This document shows positions 48,931 to 57,870 of a stretch of 64,000 nt of DNA, piece after piece (the first letter of the stretch is position 1; each line of letters opens with the position of its first letter). The DNA is from Cellulosimicrobium marinum. Lineage in GTDB: Bacteria > Actinomycetota > Actinomycetes > Actinomycetales > Cellulomonadaceae. The notes below the pieces were generated by a model. That model was not told the origin of the DNA. It did no database searches and saw only the letters and a list, made by a program, of their open reading frames with translations. The stretch lies in assembly GCF_020551945.1 (NCBI RefSeq), contig NZ_JAJBZH010000001.1, positions 562,108 to 626,107 on the forward strand, written 5' to 3'. A program made the position numbers and the translations under genes.

Positions 48931-50814
48931 TCAGGGCAGCACGATGGGGAAGTCCGGGTCCGGCGGGTCGATGTACCCGCGGAGGCGATCGAGGACCGCC
49001 AGATCGCCGTCGACCGTCACGCCGGCTTCCGCCGGATCCGGCGCGGTGAACGCCGCGAAGAGCCTGTCACCGGGGACGGTCACCGTGACGTCGGACGGGG
49101 TCGAGGCCGGCGCCGCGGTGTGGGTGAGGACGCCGTTGCGCAGCACCAGCCGGTACGTCAGGTCCTGGTCGGGCAGCACCACGTCGAGCGTGATGTGGTC
49201 GTCCCACGCGCGAGGCCCGTCGATCTGGACCGCGATCGCGTCGAAGATCTGCGACGGCGTGAGCTGTGCGAGCGTGTCGGCGGAGCGGCTCGAGACGGGA
49301 GTGCCGAAGTTGCCGTGGCGCAGCTCGTGCGCACCGGCCAGGTAGATGTTGCGCCAGGTCCCGTTCTCGGAGCCGTAGCCCAGCTGCTCCAGCGCGTCTG
49401 CGAGGAGCTCCTTCGCCTCCTCGTTGTCCGGCTCGGCGAAGACGACGTGACTCACGACCTCGGCGACCCACCGCAGGTCTCCGTCGTCGAACGACCGTCG
49501 TGCGCGTTCCAGCACCGCCGCCGCCCCGCCCATGTACTCGACGTACCGCACGCCCTGCTCCTGCGGCGGATGGGGCCAGAGGTGAGCCGGGTTGCCGTCG
49601 TACCAGCCCATGTACCGCTGGTAGATGGCCTTGACGTTGTGGCTGACCGAGCCGTAGTAGCCGCGGGCGTGCCACGCCTTCTCCAGCGCGGGCGGGAGCG
49701 TCATCATCTCGGCGATCTCCGCCCCGACATACCCCTTGTTGAGCAGGCGCAGCGTCTGGTCGTGCAGAAACGCGTACAGGTCGCGCTGCAGCGCCAGGAA
49801 CTCCACGATGCGGGCGTTGCCCCACATCGGCCAGTGGTGCGGCGAGAAGATCGTCTCGACGTCGCTGCCGAAAAGGTCGATCATCTCCTGCAGGTAGTGC
49901 GCCCAGGCGTGGGCGTCCCGCACCTCGGCGCCGCGCAGCGTCAGCAGGTTGTGCTGGGTGTGCGTCGCGTTCTCCGCCACGCACAGGGCCCGGTGGTCCG
50001 GGAGGAAGACGTGCATCTCCGCGGGCGCCTCCGTGCCCGGGGCGAGCTGGAACACCATGCGCACGCCGTCGACCGTGTGCTCCTCACCGGTCGTGGTGAT
50101 GTCGATCGTCGGGGGGATCAGGGTGATCGACCCGGTCGAGTTCGTCTGCCCGAGCCCGACCCCCACCTGTCCGTAGGGGTCCCGGTCCAGCACCGTGCCG
50201 TACATGTACGCGATCCGGCGTGCCATGGCTCCACCGGCGTACACCCACTCCGTGACGAGGTGGTCGACGAAGCCTGCCGGTGCGACGACCGGGCAGCGGC
50301 CTGCGTCCACGTCCTCCTGCGTCGTCACGCCGCGCACGCCGCCGTAGTGGTCCGCGTGGCAGTGCGTGTACACGACCCCGGTGACGGGCCGGTCCCCCCG
50401 GTGGGCCCGGTACAGCGCGAGGGCCGCCGCCGCGGTCTCGGCCGACACGAGAGGGTCGACCACGACGACGCCTTCGTCGCCCTCGATGAGCGTGAGGTTG
50501 GACGCGTCGAAGCCTCGGACCTGGTACACCAGGTCCGGGACGACCTCGTACACGCCCTGCATCGCCGTGAGCGTCGACTGGCGCCACAGGCTCGGGTGCA
50601 CCGACGGCGGTGCGTCGCCGGCGAGGAACCCGTACGCGTCGTTGTCCCACACGACCCGGCCTTCGTCGTCGCGGACGACGCACGACTCCGCGCGTCCCAG
50701 CAGTCCGCGCTCGGCGTCCTCGAAGTCGGTGGTGTCGTCGAACGGCAGCGTCTCCAGCGCCCGGCGGTGCTGTCGCCGCACCGCCTCGGTCGGCTCCTTG
50801 CGGGTCCCGGTCAT
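48931..50814 (-). CDS. Alkyl sulfatase of the SdsA1/BDS1 metallo-beta-lactamase type
   Basis: Zinc-dependent sec/primary alkyl sulfatase family protein of 627 residues, releasing sulfate from alkyl sulfate esters such as SDS. The binuclear site is T150-H-C-H-A-D-H156 (THCHADHYGGV), with further ligands in AENATHTQHNLL, and FSPHHWPMWGN as a substrate-pocket motif. The middle dimerisation region (YMGWYDGNPAHLWPHPP) and the C-terminal SCP2-like domain (about residues 500-627) complete the three-domain layout. It lacks an obvious signal peptide, unlike secreted P. aeruginosa SdsA1, so it may act in the cytoplasm. The ATG at 50814 has GAGGAG nine bases upstream. It sits between chitinase and glnA1, outside the conserved core order. 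Confidence 0.9.
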   Translation of the reverse strand: MTGTRKEPTEAVRRQHRRALETLPFDDTTDFEDAERGLLGRAESCVVRDDEGRVVWDNDAYGFLAGDAPPSVHPSLWRQSTLTAMQGVYEVVPDLVYQVRGFDASNLTLIEGDEGVVVVDPLVSAETAAAALALYRAHRGDRPVTGVVYTHCHADHYGGVRGVTTQEDVDAGRCPVVAPAGFVDHLVTEWVYAGGAMARRIAYMYGTVLDRDPYGQVGVGLGQTNSTGSITLIPPTIDITTTGEEHTVDGVRMVFQLAPGTEAPAEMHVFLPDHRALCVAENATHTQHNLLTLRGAEVRDAHAWAHYLQEMIDLFGSDVETIFSPHHWPMWGNARIVEFLALQRDLYAFLHDQTLRLLNKGYVGAEIAEMMTLPPALEKAWHARGYYGSVSHNVKAIYQRYMGWYDGNPAHLWPHPPQEQGVRYVEYMGGAAAVLERARRSFDDGDLRWVAEVVSHVVFAEPDNEEAKELLADALEQLGYGSENGTWRNIYLAGAHELRHGNFGTPVSSRSADTLAQLTPSQIFDAIAVQIDGPRAWDDHITLDVVLPDQDLTYRLVLRNGVLTHTAAPASTPSDVTVTVPGDRLFAAFTAPDPAEAGVTVDGDLAVLDRLRGYIDPPDPDFPIVLP

Positions 50815-50884
50815 GGCACGCGTCTCCTCGTCCGTCGTCGCCGCCGCGCGTCGTCGGACCGCCGGTGGGCACCGGGGGCGCGGC

Positions 50885-50899
50885 GCCATCGAGGATGGC
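50885..50899. promoter_or_regulatory. GCCATC-GAG-GATGGC dyad upstream of the sulfatase gene
   Basis: Perfect six-base arms about 71-85 bases upstream of the sulfatase ATG, a possible operator. The rest of the 225-base gap to glnA1 holds only a weak hairpin GGGCC-N5-GGCCC (51019-51033) that may end the glnA1 transcript. Confidence 0.3.
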
Positions 50900-51039
50900 A
50901 CCTTCCCTCCGTCCTGTCGCGCGCTGGCGCGCGCGGACCCGGCGGGAGAACGACGAGGCGGCCGCCCCGCACGTCGTCCGAGGACTTCGTGCGGACCGGC
51001 CGCCGTGGTCGACACCGTGGGCCTGTGCGGCCCGGAGGA

Positions 51040-52464
51040 TCAGATGTCGTAGTAGAGCTCGAACTCGTGCGGGTGCGGGCGCAGACGGATCGGGTCGATC
51101 TCGTTGGTGCGCTTGTAGTCGATCCACGTCTGGATGAGGTCCGGCGTGAAGACGTCACCCTGGGTGAGGAACTCGTGGTCGGCCTCGAGGGCGTCGAGGG
51201 CCTCGCCGAGCGACGCGGGGACCTGGGCGATCTGCGCGTGCTCCTCGGGCGGCAGCTCGTAGAGGTCCTTGTCGACCGGCTCCGGCGGCTCGATGCGGTT
51301 CTTGATGCCGTCGATGCCGGCGAGCAGCATCGCGGCGAACGCGAGGTACGGGTTGCTCGACGGGTCCGGCACGCGGAACTCGACGCGCTTCGCCTTCGGG
51401 GAGGAGCCCGTGACGGGGATGCGGATGCACGCGGAGCGGTTGCGCGCCGAGTACACGAGGTTGACCGGGGCCTCGTAGCCGGGGACCAGGCGGTGGTAGG
51501 AGTTCACCGACGGGTTGGTGAACGCGAGCAGCGCCGGGGCGTGCTTGAGCAGGCCGCCGATGTACCAGCGGGCGATGTCCGACAGCCCGCCGTAGCCCTT
51601 CTCGTCGAAGAACAGCGGCTCGCCGTCCTTCCACAGGGACTGGTGCGAGTGCATGCCCGAGCCGTTGTCGCCGAAGATCGGCTTCGGCATGAACGTGACC
51701 GACTTGCCGGCCTCGAAGCCCACGTTGCGGATGACGTACTTGAACTTCATCAGGTCGTCGGCCGCGTGCAGCAGCGTGTTGAAGCGGTAGTTGATCTCCT
51801 GCTGGCCGGCGGTGCCCACCTCGTGGTGCGCGCGCTCGACGTCGAGCCCGACGGTCTCGAGCGAGGCGACCATGTCGTCGCGCAGGTCGGCGAAGCGGTC
51901 CGATGGCGAGACGGGGAAGTAGCCGCCCTTGTAGCGCGTCTTGTACGCGAGGTTGCCACCCTCCTCCTCGCGACCGGTGTTCCACGCCGCCTCGACCGAG
52001 TCGAGGTAGTAGAAGCTGGAGTGCTGGTTCGTCGCGAAGCGCGCCTCGTCGAAGACGTAGAACTCGGCCTCGGGGGCGAAGAACGCCGTGTCCGCGATGC
52101 CGGTGGAGCGCAGGTACGCCTCCGCCTTCGCCGCGATGTTGCGCGGGTCGCGGGAGTACGGCTCGCCCGTGAACGGGTCGACGATGGAGAAGTTCACGAC
52201 GAGCGTCTTGCGCTTGCGGAACGGGTCCACGAACGCGGTCTTGACGTCCGGCACGAGCTTCATGTCCGACTCGTGGATCGCCTGGAAGCCGCGGATCGAG
52301 GATCCGTCGAACATCAGGCCGTCCTCGAACGCCGCCTCGTCGAACTGCGAGACGGGGATGTTGAAGTGCTGCATGATGCCGGGCAGGTCGCAGAAGCGGA
52401 CGTCGACGAACTCGACGCCCTCGTTCCGCGTGAAGGCGATTGCCTCCTCCGCGTTGTTGAACAT
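51040..52464 (-). CDS. glnA1: Glutamine synthetase type I (adenylylated)
   Basis: Main ammonium-assimilating enzyme, 474 residues, forming dodecamers. All GSI signatures are present: [69 protein letters not shown]. The adenylylation site is Y402 in [11 protein letters not shown], the target of GlnE. The ATG at 52464 has a good AAGGAG site. Upstream are a -10 TAGGTT and a well-formed GlnR-type box, so nitrogen control at both the transcriptional (GlnR) and post-translational (GlnE) level can be read from the sequence. Confidence 0.97.
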   Translation of the reverse strand: MFNNAEEAIAFTRNEGVEFVDVRFCDLPGIMQHFNIPVSQFDEAAFEDGLMFDGSSIRGFQAIHESDMKLVPDVKTAFVDPFRKRKTLVVNFSIVDPFTGEPYSRDPRNIAAKAEAYLRSTGIADTAFFAPEAEFYVFDEARFATNQHSSFYYLDSVEAAWNTGREEEGGNLAYKTRYKGGYFPVSPSDRFADLRDDMVASLETVGLDVERAHHEVGTAGQQEINYRFNTLLHAADDLMKFKYVIRNVGFEAGKSVTFMPKPIFGDNGSGMHSHQSLWKDGEPLFFDEKGYGGLSDIARWYIGGLLKHAPALLAFTNPSVNSYHRLVPGYEAPVNLVYSARNRSACIRIPVTGSSPKAKRVEFRVPDPSSNPYLAFAAMLLAGIDGIKNRIEPPEPVDKDLYELPPEEHAQIAQVPASLGEALDALEADHEFLTQGDVFTPDLIQTWIDYKRTNEIDPIRLRPHPHEFELYYDI

Positions 52465-52532
52465 CCGTTGCTCCTTGAATCGGGTGGTGCCGTCGGGCTG
52501 CGCGGCGACGAGCCGCTGACGTGGCGCCCACG

Positions 52533-52538
52533 AACCTA
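52533..52538 (-). promoter_or_regulatory. -10 box TAGGTT of glnA1
   Basis: On the minus strand TAGGTT gives a predicted leader of about 62 bases. There is no good -35 (ACGGCG at the expected place), as expected for an activator-dependent promoter. Confidence 0.5.
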
Positions 52539-52548
52539 GGGCGGCGCG

Positions 52549-52586
52549 GTTTCCCCGCCGTGTACCTCGTGTTTCGTCCGTGTTAC
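52549..52586 (-). promoter_or_regulatory. GlnR-type operator upstream of glnA1
   Basis: Minus strand reads GTAAC (52582-52586), 6 bases, GAAAC (52571-52575), 6 bases, TACAC (52560-52564), 6 bases, GAAAC (52549-52553). The Streptomyces GlnR consensus is gTnAC-n6-GaAAC repeated with 6-base spacing; here one of the four blocks deviates. The box ends 10 bases upstream of the -10. Confidence 0.7.
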
Positions 52587-52712
52587 GTCCGGCGTCCCTG
52601 TGTGACGGTCGTGCTACACGTGGGCGCGCCCAGCCGCGGCGCTCGGGTGCGCCGTGCCGCACCCTACCGCCGGGGCGCGGGCCCGCGTCGGGGCCGTCCA
52701 CGCCGTGGCACG

Positions 52713-52718
52713 TAGGCT
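52713..52718 (+). promoter_or_regulatory. -10 box TAGGCT, leaderless RDD gene
   Basis: TAGGCT ends 6 bases before the GTG at 52725. Confidence 0.55.
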
Positions 52719-52724
52719 GGGGGC

Positions 52725-53201
52725 GTGGTTTCGCGTGAGGACATGGGGTCGTGGCTCGAAGGAGCCCCCGGGGACGGGCAGCAGGGACGAGGGGCGCGGC
52801 TGGGGCTCCCGCCCGACGGCCCGGGGTCGCTCGCGACGCTCGGTCGGCGCGTCGTCGCGCTCGTCGTCGACTGGACCCTCGCGACCCTCGTCGCGTACCT
52901 CTTCTTCCGTCCGGTCGCGGACGGCTTCTTCGAGGGCATCTCTGCCCTGCCGGTGTGGTCGCAGCCGCTCGTGTTCGCCGTGGAGAACGTGCTGCTCGTG
53001 AGCACGCTGGGCTTCACGGTGGGGCACCGGCTCCTCGGGCTGCGGGTCCGCCGGGTGGCCGAGCCGGCCCGCATGGTCGGCCTCGGGCGCGGCCTCCTGC
53101 GCACGGTCCTTCTGCTCCTCGTCATCCCTGCCGTCGTGTGGGACGCGGACGGCCGCGGCCTGCACGACCGCGCGGCCGGGACGGTGCTCGTCCGGACGTG
53201 A
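52725..53201 (+). CDS. RDD family membrane protein
   Basis: Membrane protein of 158 residues. The RDD domain starts at [23 protein letters not shown] (R and D of the name) and has [16 protein letters not shown] and the late [17 protein letters not shown]. Three hydrophobic segments follow a 40-residue hydrophilic N-terminus. Some RDD proteins act as Na+/H+ antiporters, but the role of this branch is unknown. Adjacent to glnA1 (divergent) and DUF4191 (convergent), matching the Rv2219-Rv2219A-Rv2220 neighbourhood. Confidence 0.88.
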   Translation: MVSREDMGSWLEGAPGDGQQGRGARLGLPPDGPGSLATLGRRVVALVVDWTLATLVAYLFFRPVADGFFEGISALPVWSQPLVFAVENVLLVSTLGFTVGHRLLGLRVRRVAEPARMVGLGRGLLRTVLLLLVIPAVVWDADGRGLHDRAAGTVLVRT

Positions 53202-53214
53202 CCCGGGCACGACG

Positions 53215-53253
53215 GAGCCCGCCGGTCCCCGCGTGAGCGGGTCGGGCGGGCTC
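53215..53253. terminator. Bipartite hairpin between the convergent RDD and DUF4191 genes
   Basis: Outer stem GAGCCCGCC (53215-53223) / GGCGGGCTC (53245-53253) and inner stem CCCGC (53228-53232) / GCGGG (53237-53241) with a GTGA loop. Confidence 0.7.
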
Positions 53254-53292
53254 GGTCGAGGAGTGGCGTCGAGGCGACGCCGGGCGCTGCGG

Positions 53293-54036
53293 TCAGCGAC
53301 CCTTCATGCCCTTGCGGTCCGGGCGGGCGCGGGTGGGGTCGATGCCCTTGGGGATCGGCAGGCGCGCCGCGCCGAGGGCACGCAGGCGCTTGGACACCTC
53401 GGCCGTCTCGGGCTTGGTGAGGGTCGGCTTGAGCTTCTGGACCTTCTTCGGCAGCTGGGGCAGCGCGAGCTGACCCTCGTCGTCGCCGACCTGGAGCAGC
53501 GTCACGGGGACGTTCGGCAGGACGCGCGCGACACGCTTGCGCTCGCTCTCGAGCAGGCGGCGCACGCGGTGCGCGGGGCCCTCGCTGATGAGCACCACGC
53601 CCGCGCGGCCGACGCCGCGGAACACGAGGTCCTGGGTGCGCGGGTCGATGGCGACCGGCTCGTCGTCGAACGTCCACCCGCGGCGGATCGTGCCGAGCGC
53701 GGCGCGGGCGGCACCGGGCTGGCCCTCGATCTGCTTGTACGCGGCGCGCTCCGCCCGGCGGGTGAGCACGAACATCGCGCCCAGGAGACCGAACGGGATG
53801 CCGACGATGAGGGTGTAGACCCACTGGCCCCACCACAGACCGATGCCGACCGCGACGGCGACGATCCCGACGAACACGGCGAGCATGACCCACGTGACCG
53901 CGGGGTCCTGCTTGCGGGTCATCTGGTACGCGGCCCACACCTGGTGGTACCAGCGCTGCTTCTTGGGCTTCTTCTGCTTGGCGACCTGCTCGCCGGCGGC
54001 GGGCGCGCCGGTGGCGTCGGAGTTCTTGCGGGCCAT
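53293..54036 (-). CDS. DUF4191 membrane protein
   Basis: 247 residues with two membrane spans (about residues 52-71 and 75-95: WVMLAVFVGIVAVAVGIGLW and VYTLIVGIPFGLLGAMFVL), a basic N-terminus (EQVAKQKKPKKQRWYHQVWAAYQM) and a cytoplasmic C-terminal domain containing VLISEGPAHRVRRLLESERKRV. It is the actinobacterial family represented by Rv2219, of unknown function, always close to lipA. The ATG at 54036 has TAGACT seven bases upstream; that -10 box begins with the TAG stop of lipA. The gene lies downstream of lipA on the same strand, with an independent promoter. Confidence 0.9.
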   Translation of the reverse strand: MARKNSDATGAPAAGEQVAKQKKPKKQRWYHQVWAAYQMTRKQDPAVTWVMLAVFVGIVAVAVGIGLWWGQWVYTLIVGIPFGLLGAMFVLTRRAERAAYKQIEGQPGAARAALGTIRRGWTFDDEPVAIDPRTQDLVFRGVGRAGVVLISEGPAHRVRRLLESERKRVARVLPNVPVTLLQVGDDEGQLALPQLPKKVQKLKPTLTKPETAEVSKRLRALGAARLPIPKGIDPTRARPDRKGMKGR

Positions 54037-54043
54037 GGGGGTC

Positions 54044-54049
54044 AGTCTA
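54044..54049 (-). promoter_or_regulatory. -10 box TAGACT, leaderless DUF4191 gene, fused to the lipA stop
   Basis: On the minus strand TAGACT ends 7 bases before the ATG at 54036. Its TAG (54047-54049) is the lipA stop codon. Confidence 0.6.
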
Positions 54050-55057
54050 GTGGGGAGCTCGGGACAGCAGGCTCGCGGCCTCCTGGCGGGCCGTCGTCGG
54101 CTCGGCGAGGTGGGCGAGCGCGGCGGGGACCTCCATGCCGCGTCGCGTCATCGCCTGCCCCCAGAGGCGGCCGGCCCGGTACGACGACCGGACGAGCGGG
54201 CCGGACATGACGCCGAGGAACCCCATCTCCTCCGCCGCGTCCGACAGCTCGACGAACTCCTCCGGCTTGACCCAGCGGTCCACGGGGTGGTGGCGCAGCG
54301 ACGGGCGCAGGTACTGCGTGATGGTCACGAGGTCGCAGCCCGCGTCGTGCAGGTCCTGCAGGGCGTCCTTGGCCTCGTCGATCGTCTCGCCCATGCCGAG
54401 GATGATGTTCGACTTGGTCACGAGACCGGCCTCGCGCGCCCGCGTGAGGACGGACAGCGAGCGCTCGTAGCGGAACCCGGGCCGGATCTGCTTGAAGATG
54501 CGCGGGACGGTCTCGAGGTTGTGCGCGAGCACCTCGGGCCGCGACTCGTTGACCTGGTCGAGCAGCTCGGGGATGGCGTTGAAGTCGGGGATGAGCAGCT
54601 CGACGCCGGTGCCCGGGTTGAGCGTGTGGATCTGGCGGACGGTCTCCGCGTAGAGCCAGGCGCCGCCGTCGGGCAGGTCGTCACGGGCGACGCCGGTGAC
54701 GGTGGAGTAGCGCAGCCCCATCGCCTGCACGGACTCGGCGACGCGCCGCGGCTCGTCGGCGTCGAAGTCGGCGGGCTTGCCCGTGTCGATCTGGCAGAAG
54801 TCGCAGCGGCGCGTGCACTGGTCGCCGCCGATGAGGAACGTGGCCTCGCGGTCCTCCCAGCACTCGAAGATGTTGGGGCAGCCGGCCTCCTCGCACACCG
54901 TGTGCAGGCCCTCGCGCTTGACCAGGCCCTTGAGCTCGGAGTACTCCGGGCCCATCGTGGCGCGGGTCTTGATCCACTCGGGCTTCTTCTCGATCGGCGT
55001 CGCGGCGTTGCGGGCCTCGACCCGCAGCATGCGCCGGCCTTCAGGTGCGATCGTCAC
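54047..55057 (-). CDS. lipA: Lipoyl synthase
   Basis: Radical-SAM enzyme of 336 residues inserting two sulfurs into octanoyl chains on E2 and GcvH proteins. Auxiliary cluster cysteines C55, C60 and C66 ([12 protein letters not shown]) and radical-SAM cysteines C81, C85 and C88 (CTRRCDFC) are intact, with the late LVRSSYRAG serine ligand. It provides the cofactor for the pyruvate dehydrogenase complex whose E1 (aceE) lies earlier in the window. The GTG at 55057 is chosen for the conserved [20 protein letters not shown] that follows. lipB lies upstream on the same strand but an MFS gene intervenes. TAG stop. Confidence 0.96.
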   Translation of the reverse strand: MTIAPEGRRMLRVEARNAATPIEKKPEWIKTRATMGPEYSELKGLVKREGLHTVCEEAGCPNIFECWEDREATFLIGGDQCTRRCDFCQIDTGKPADFDADEPRRVAESVQAMGLRYSTVTGVARDDLPDGGAWLYAETVRQIHTLNPGTGVELLIPDFNAIPELLDQVNESRPEVLAHNLETVPRIFKQIRPGFRYERSLSVLTRAREAGLVTKSNIILGMGETIDEAKDALQDLHDAGCDLVTITQYLRPSLRHHPVDRWVKPEEFVELSDAAEEMGFLGVMSGPLVRSSYRAGRLWGQAMTRRGMEVPAALAHLAEPTTARQEAASLLSRAPH

Positions 55058-55163
55058 GGGTGTCTCCCGGTCGTCGTGGCGGGTGAGCGCCGGCGTCCGA
55101 CCGCGAACGGCCAGGTCGGCGACCACCGGTGGGCGGTGCGCCGGGTACGACGCCGGACTCAGG

Positions 55164-56477
55164 TCAGCGTACGGCAGCCGAGGTCGCGGCTCCCCTGCGC
55201 AGCCCAGCACGTGGACGTGACGTCAGCGACACACCGGCCGCGAGCAGCACGACGCCGGCGACGACGGGCAGGAGGAACGCGGCCGTCGTGCTGCCCGCCT
55301 CCGCGAGCTGGCCGGCCGTCGTCGCGCCCAGCGCGACGCCCACGACGTTGGCGCTCGCGACGAGCGTCATCGCGGCGGCGGTGCGCCCGGCGGCCGCCCG
55401 GTCGCCGGCGACGGAGAACACGGTGACCATGACGGGGCCCACGAACAGGCCGAGGACGGCGACCGCGACCACGACGGCCGCGAGGGAGCCGGACGCGGCG
55501 GCACCGACGAGCGCGCCCGCGGAGAGCAGCAGCCCGGCGGCGAACCCGGTCCAGCGGTCCGCCGGCGACCACCGGTCCGGCAGGGCCACCACCGACAGGG
55601 CGGTGACGGCGGACCCGACGCCCATGACGGCGTAGACGAGCCCGGCGAGGCCTGGCGCGCCGACGTCGCGCGTGAACCCCGTGAGCGCGGCCTGCGTGCC
55701 GCCGAAGAGCAGGCCCATGGCGAGCATCCCGACGACGGTCACGGCCTGCGCCCGCGCGAGCCGCACGACGGCGCGCGGCCCACGGTCCGTCGTCGGGCCG
55801 CCCGGGCGGGCGGAGGCCAGCCGCGCGGTCGGGTGCAGCGCGAAGGCCGTGCCCGCCGTCACCACGAGCGCGGCGGCGACGAGGACGGCCGTCCGCGGCG
55901 ACCCTGCCGCGGCGAGGATCCCGACGAGCGCCGGCCCGAGCACGAAGCCCAGCTCGTCGGCGGTGCTCTCGTAGCTCGTCGCGGCACGGAGGGTCCGGGG
56001 CTCGTCGGCCGCGAGGGCGAGCCAGCGCACGCGCGCGAGGGGGCTGACCTGGGGCACGGACGCGCCGACGAGCGCGGCCGAGGCGAGCATCGCGGGGAGG
56101 TCCGTGCCGGTGGTCGTGGCGAGGAGCGCGGCCACGGACAGCGCCGAGACCGGCACGCACGCGCCGACGACCCGGCGCTGTCCCACGCGGTCGGCGAGCG
56201 CGCCCTGCACCGGTCCGCCGACGGCGGTGCCGAGCGCCGCGGCGGCCGACGCGAGCCCGCCGCTGCCGACGGAGCCGGTGGCCTCGGTGACGAGCAGCAG
56301 CGTCGCGATCGTCAGCATCGAGAAGGGGAGCCGGGCGAGGAACGCGACCGGCAGGAACCAGGGTCCCGCGAGGCGGGGCAGCCGGGCGTAGGAGCCGCCG
56401 CGCGGCGTCGCGACAGGTGCGGGCGAGGGGCGGCCGGGGGAGGGGTGGGCAGGGGAGGGAGAGGTGGTGCGGGTCAT
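55164..56477 (-). CDS. Major facilitator superfamily transporter
   Basis: Membrane transporter of 437 residues with twelve predicted spans and a hydrophilic, Pro/Ser-rich N-terminus. [20 protein letters not shown] contains the MFS motif A-type loop (G-x-L-a-D-r-x-G-x-r-r) between spans 2 and 3. It is of the drug/metabolite exporter type by overall pattern, substrate unknown. It sits between lipB and lipA, which are adjacent in other actinobacteria, so it is a lineage-specific insertion. The lipA promoter (TACGCT) overlaps its stop. Confidence 0.88.
   Translation of the reverse strand: MTRTTSPSPAHPSPGRPSPAPVATPRGGSYARLPRLAGPWFLPVAFLARLPFSMLTIATLLLVTEATGSVGSGGLASAAAALGTAVGGPVQGALADRVGQRRVVGACVPVSALSVAALLATTTGTDLPAMLASAALVGASVPQVSPLARVRWLALAADEPRTLRAATSYESTADELGFVLGPALVGILAAAGSPRTAVLVAAALVVTAGTAFALHPTARLASARPGGPTTDRGPRAVVRLARAQAVTVVGMLAMGLLFGGTQAALTGFTRDVGAPGLAGLVYAVMGVGSAVTALSVVALPDRWSPADRWTGFAAGLLLSAGALVGAAASGSLAAVVVAVAVLGLFVGPVMVTVFSVAGDRAAAGRTAAAMTLVASANVVGVALGATTAGQLAEAGSTTAAFLLPVVAGVVLLAAGVSLTSRPRAGLRRGAATSAAVR
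55166..55171 (-). promoter_or_regulatory. -10-like box TACGCT upstream of lipA
   Basis: On the minus strand TACGCT shares a base with the MFS stop codon and would give lipA a leader of about 100 bases. Confidence 0.35.
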
Positions 56478-56568
56478 CGTGCGTCCAGGGTTCGGCGATC
56501 CGCGCGCCGACCCACCCGTTCTCCGGCGCGCTCACGTTCCCTGGACCTCCAGCGTAGCGCGCGGCGCT

Positions 56569-57273
56569 CTACCCCGGCGTGGCGGTGGCGAGGCCCGACG
56601 GTCCGGTCGCGCGCGCGTCCGCGTGCTCGGTGGTGCGCGGCGCCGCGCGGAGCGGGGCGAGGGCCTGGTGGAGCGCGTCGACGAGCGGCCCGGCGACGTC
56701 CGCGAGCGTCACGTCCCGACCGAGCTCGGCGGTGAGCGACGTCACGTCCGCGTCGGTGATGCCGCACGGCACGATCCGGTCGAAGACGGCGAGGTCGGGG
56801 TCGCAGTTGAGCGCGAGCCCGTGCATGGTCACGCCGCGCGCGACGCGCACGCCGATCGCGCAGACCTTGCGCTCGCGCCGTCCGGCGTCGGCGGCGACCC
56901 ACACGCCGCTGCGGCCCTCGACGCGCATCGTCGCCAGGCCGAGGCCGGCGCACGTGGTCATGACGGCCTCCTCGAGCGCGCGGACGTACGCGACGACGTC
57001 GACCGGTTCCGCGAGCCGCACGACCGGGTAGACGACCTGCTGACCGGGGCCGTGCCAGGTGATCCTCCCGCCGCGGTCGACGTCGACCACGGGGGTGCCG
57101 TCGTCGGGCCGGTCGGCACGGTTGGTGCGGCGCCCCGCCGTGTACACGTCGGGGTGCTCGACGAGGATCAGGGTGTCCCCGCGCGCACCGGAGACGACGT
57201 CGTCGTGCACGGCCCGCTGGAGGTCCCAGGCCTCGTGGTAGTCCGTCCGGCCCGGCAGGGTGAGCACGTCCAT
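56569..57273 (-). CDS. lipB: Octanoyl-ACP:protein octanoyltransferase
   Basis: Transfers octanoate from AcpP to lipoyl domains; 234 residues. The active-site lysine K136 ([10 protein letters not shown]) and catalytic C170 ([11 protein letters not shown]) are present, with [14 protein letters not shown] and [17 protein letters not shown]. The last 30 residues are an Ala/Thr-rich tail. It receives chains from the fab operon product and hands them to LipA, completing a lipoate branch in this window. The ATG at 57273 has TAGCCT six bases upstream, fused to the stop of the MarR gene. Confidence 0.96.
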   Translation of the reverse strand: MDVLTLPGRTDYHEAWDLQRAVHDDVVSGARGDTLILVEHPDVYTAGRRTNRADRPDDGTPVVDVDRGGRITWHGPGQQVVYPVVRLAEPVDVVAYVRALEEAVMTTCAGLGLATMRVEGRSGVWVAADAGRRERKVCAIGVRVARGVTMHGLALNCDPDLAVFDRIVPCGITDADVTSLTAELGRDVTLADVAGPLVDALHQALAPLRAAPRTTEHADARATGPSGLATATPG

Positions 57274-57279
57274 CGGGCC

Positions 57280-57285
57280 AGGCTA
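57280..57285 (-). promoter_or_regulatory. -10 box TAGCCT, leaderless lipB, fused to the MarR stop
   Basis: On the minus strand TAGCCT ends 6 bases before the ATG at 57273; its TAG (57283-57285) is the MarR stop codon. Confidence 0.6.
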
Positions 57286-57831
57286 GCCCTCGTCGTCGGG
57301 AGTGCGGGGCCAGTGCTCGAGCATGGAGAGCAGGAGCCCGCGCAGCGCCTCGACCTGGTCCTCGTCGAGCCCGCGCGTGACGAGCTCCTCCGCGGGCCGA
57401 CGGCGCGCGGCCGCCAGCCCGGCCAGGCGCCCCGTGTCCGTGATCGCCACGGCGCGGCGGCGGCGGTCGTCCGGGTCGCCGGTGCGCGAGACGTAGCCCG
57501 ACCGCTCGAGCCGCGCGACGATGCGGCTCATCGTCTGCTCGGTGACGCCGGACTCGGCCGCGAGGGCGCGCTGCGAGCGAGGGCCCGCGAGCAGGTGCAT
57601 GAGGACGGGGAAGCCCGCGTGGTTGAGGTCCCAGTGCGCGAGGTGGGCGTTCCACTCGCGCTCGATGCGGCGTGCGACGGCGAAGAGGATGCGCCCGGTG
57701 GGCCACTCGTCGGGGTTGCGGGAGGCGGGGTCGGCGAACCCGGTCCCGGGGTCGACGGCTGCGGGGTCGACGAGGGCCGGGCCGGTGTCCGACCCGGTCG
57801 CGTGCGGCGCCGTCTGTCCGTGCACGTGCAT
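57283..57831 (-). CDS. MarR-family transcriptional regulator
   Basis: Winged-helix regulator of 182 residues. The N-terminal 45 residues are low-complexity; the MarR fold runs from ILFAVARRIEREWNAHLAHW to the end, with the recognition region SQRALAAESGVTEQTMSRIVARLERSGYVSR and wing GDPDDRRRRAVAITDTG. It is divergent from an MMPL transporter gene and probably represses it. The ATG at 57831 has a GGAGG site five bases upstream and is preferred to ATG 57846, which would overlap the start of the MMPL gene. A 14-bp palindrome lies between the two genes. Confidence 0.9.
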   Translation of the reverse strand: MHVHGQTAPHATGSDTGPALVDPAAVDPGTGFADPASRNPDEWPTGRILFAVARRIEREWNAHLAHWDLNHAGFPVLMHLLAGPRSQRALAAESGVTEQTMSRIVARLERSGYVSRTGDPDDRRRRAVAITDTGRLAGLAAARRRPAEELVTRGLDEDQVEALRGLLLSMLEHWPRTPDDEG

Positions 57832-57856
57832 TCCTCCCTCCGACATGGCACCATTC

Positions 57857-57870
57857 CTCAGCATGCTGAG
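57857..57870. promoter_or_regulatory. 14-base palindrome at the MarR/MMPL junction
   Basis: CTCAGCATGCTGAG is perfectly symmetric. It overlaps the ATG at 57863 proposed for the MMPL gene and lies 26-39 bases upstream of the marR start, a natural place for a MarR dimer to shut off both genes. Confidence 0.5.

Noticed and set aside
53215-53253. Small RNA gene between the RDD and DUF4191 genes
   Set aside because: No promoter box at the right place; a bidirectional terminator between convergent genes explains the hairpin.
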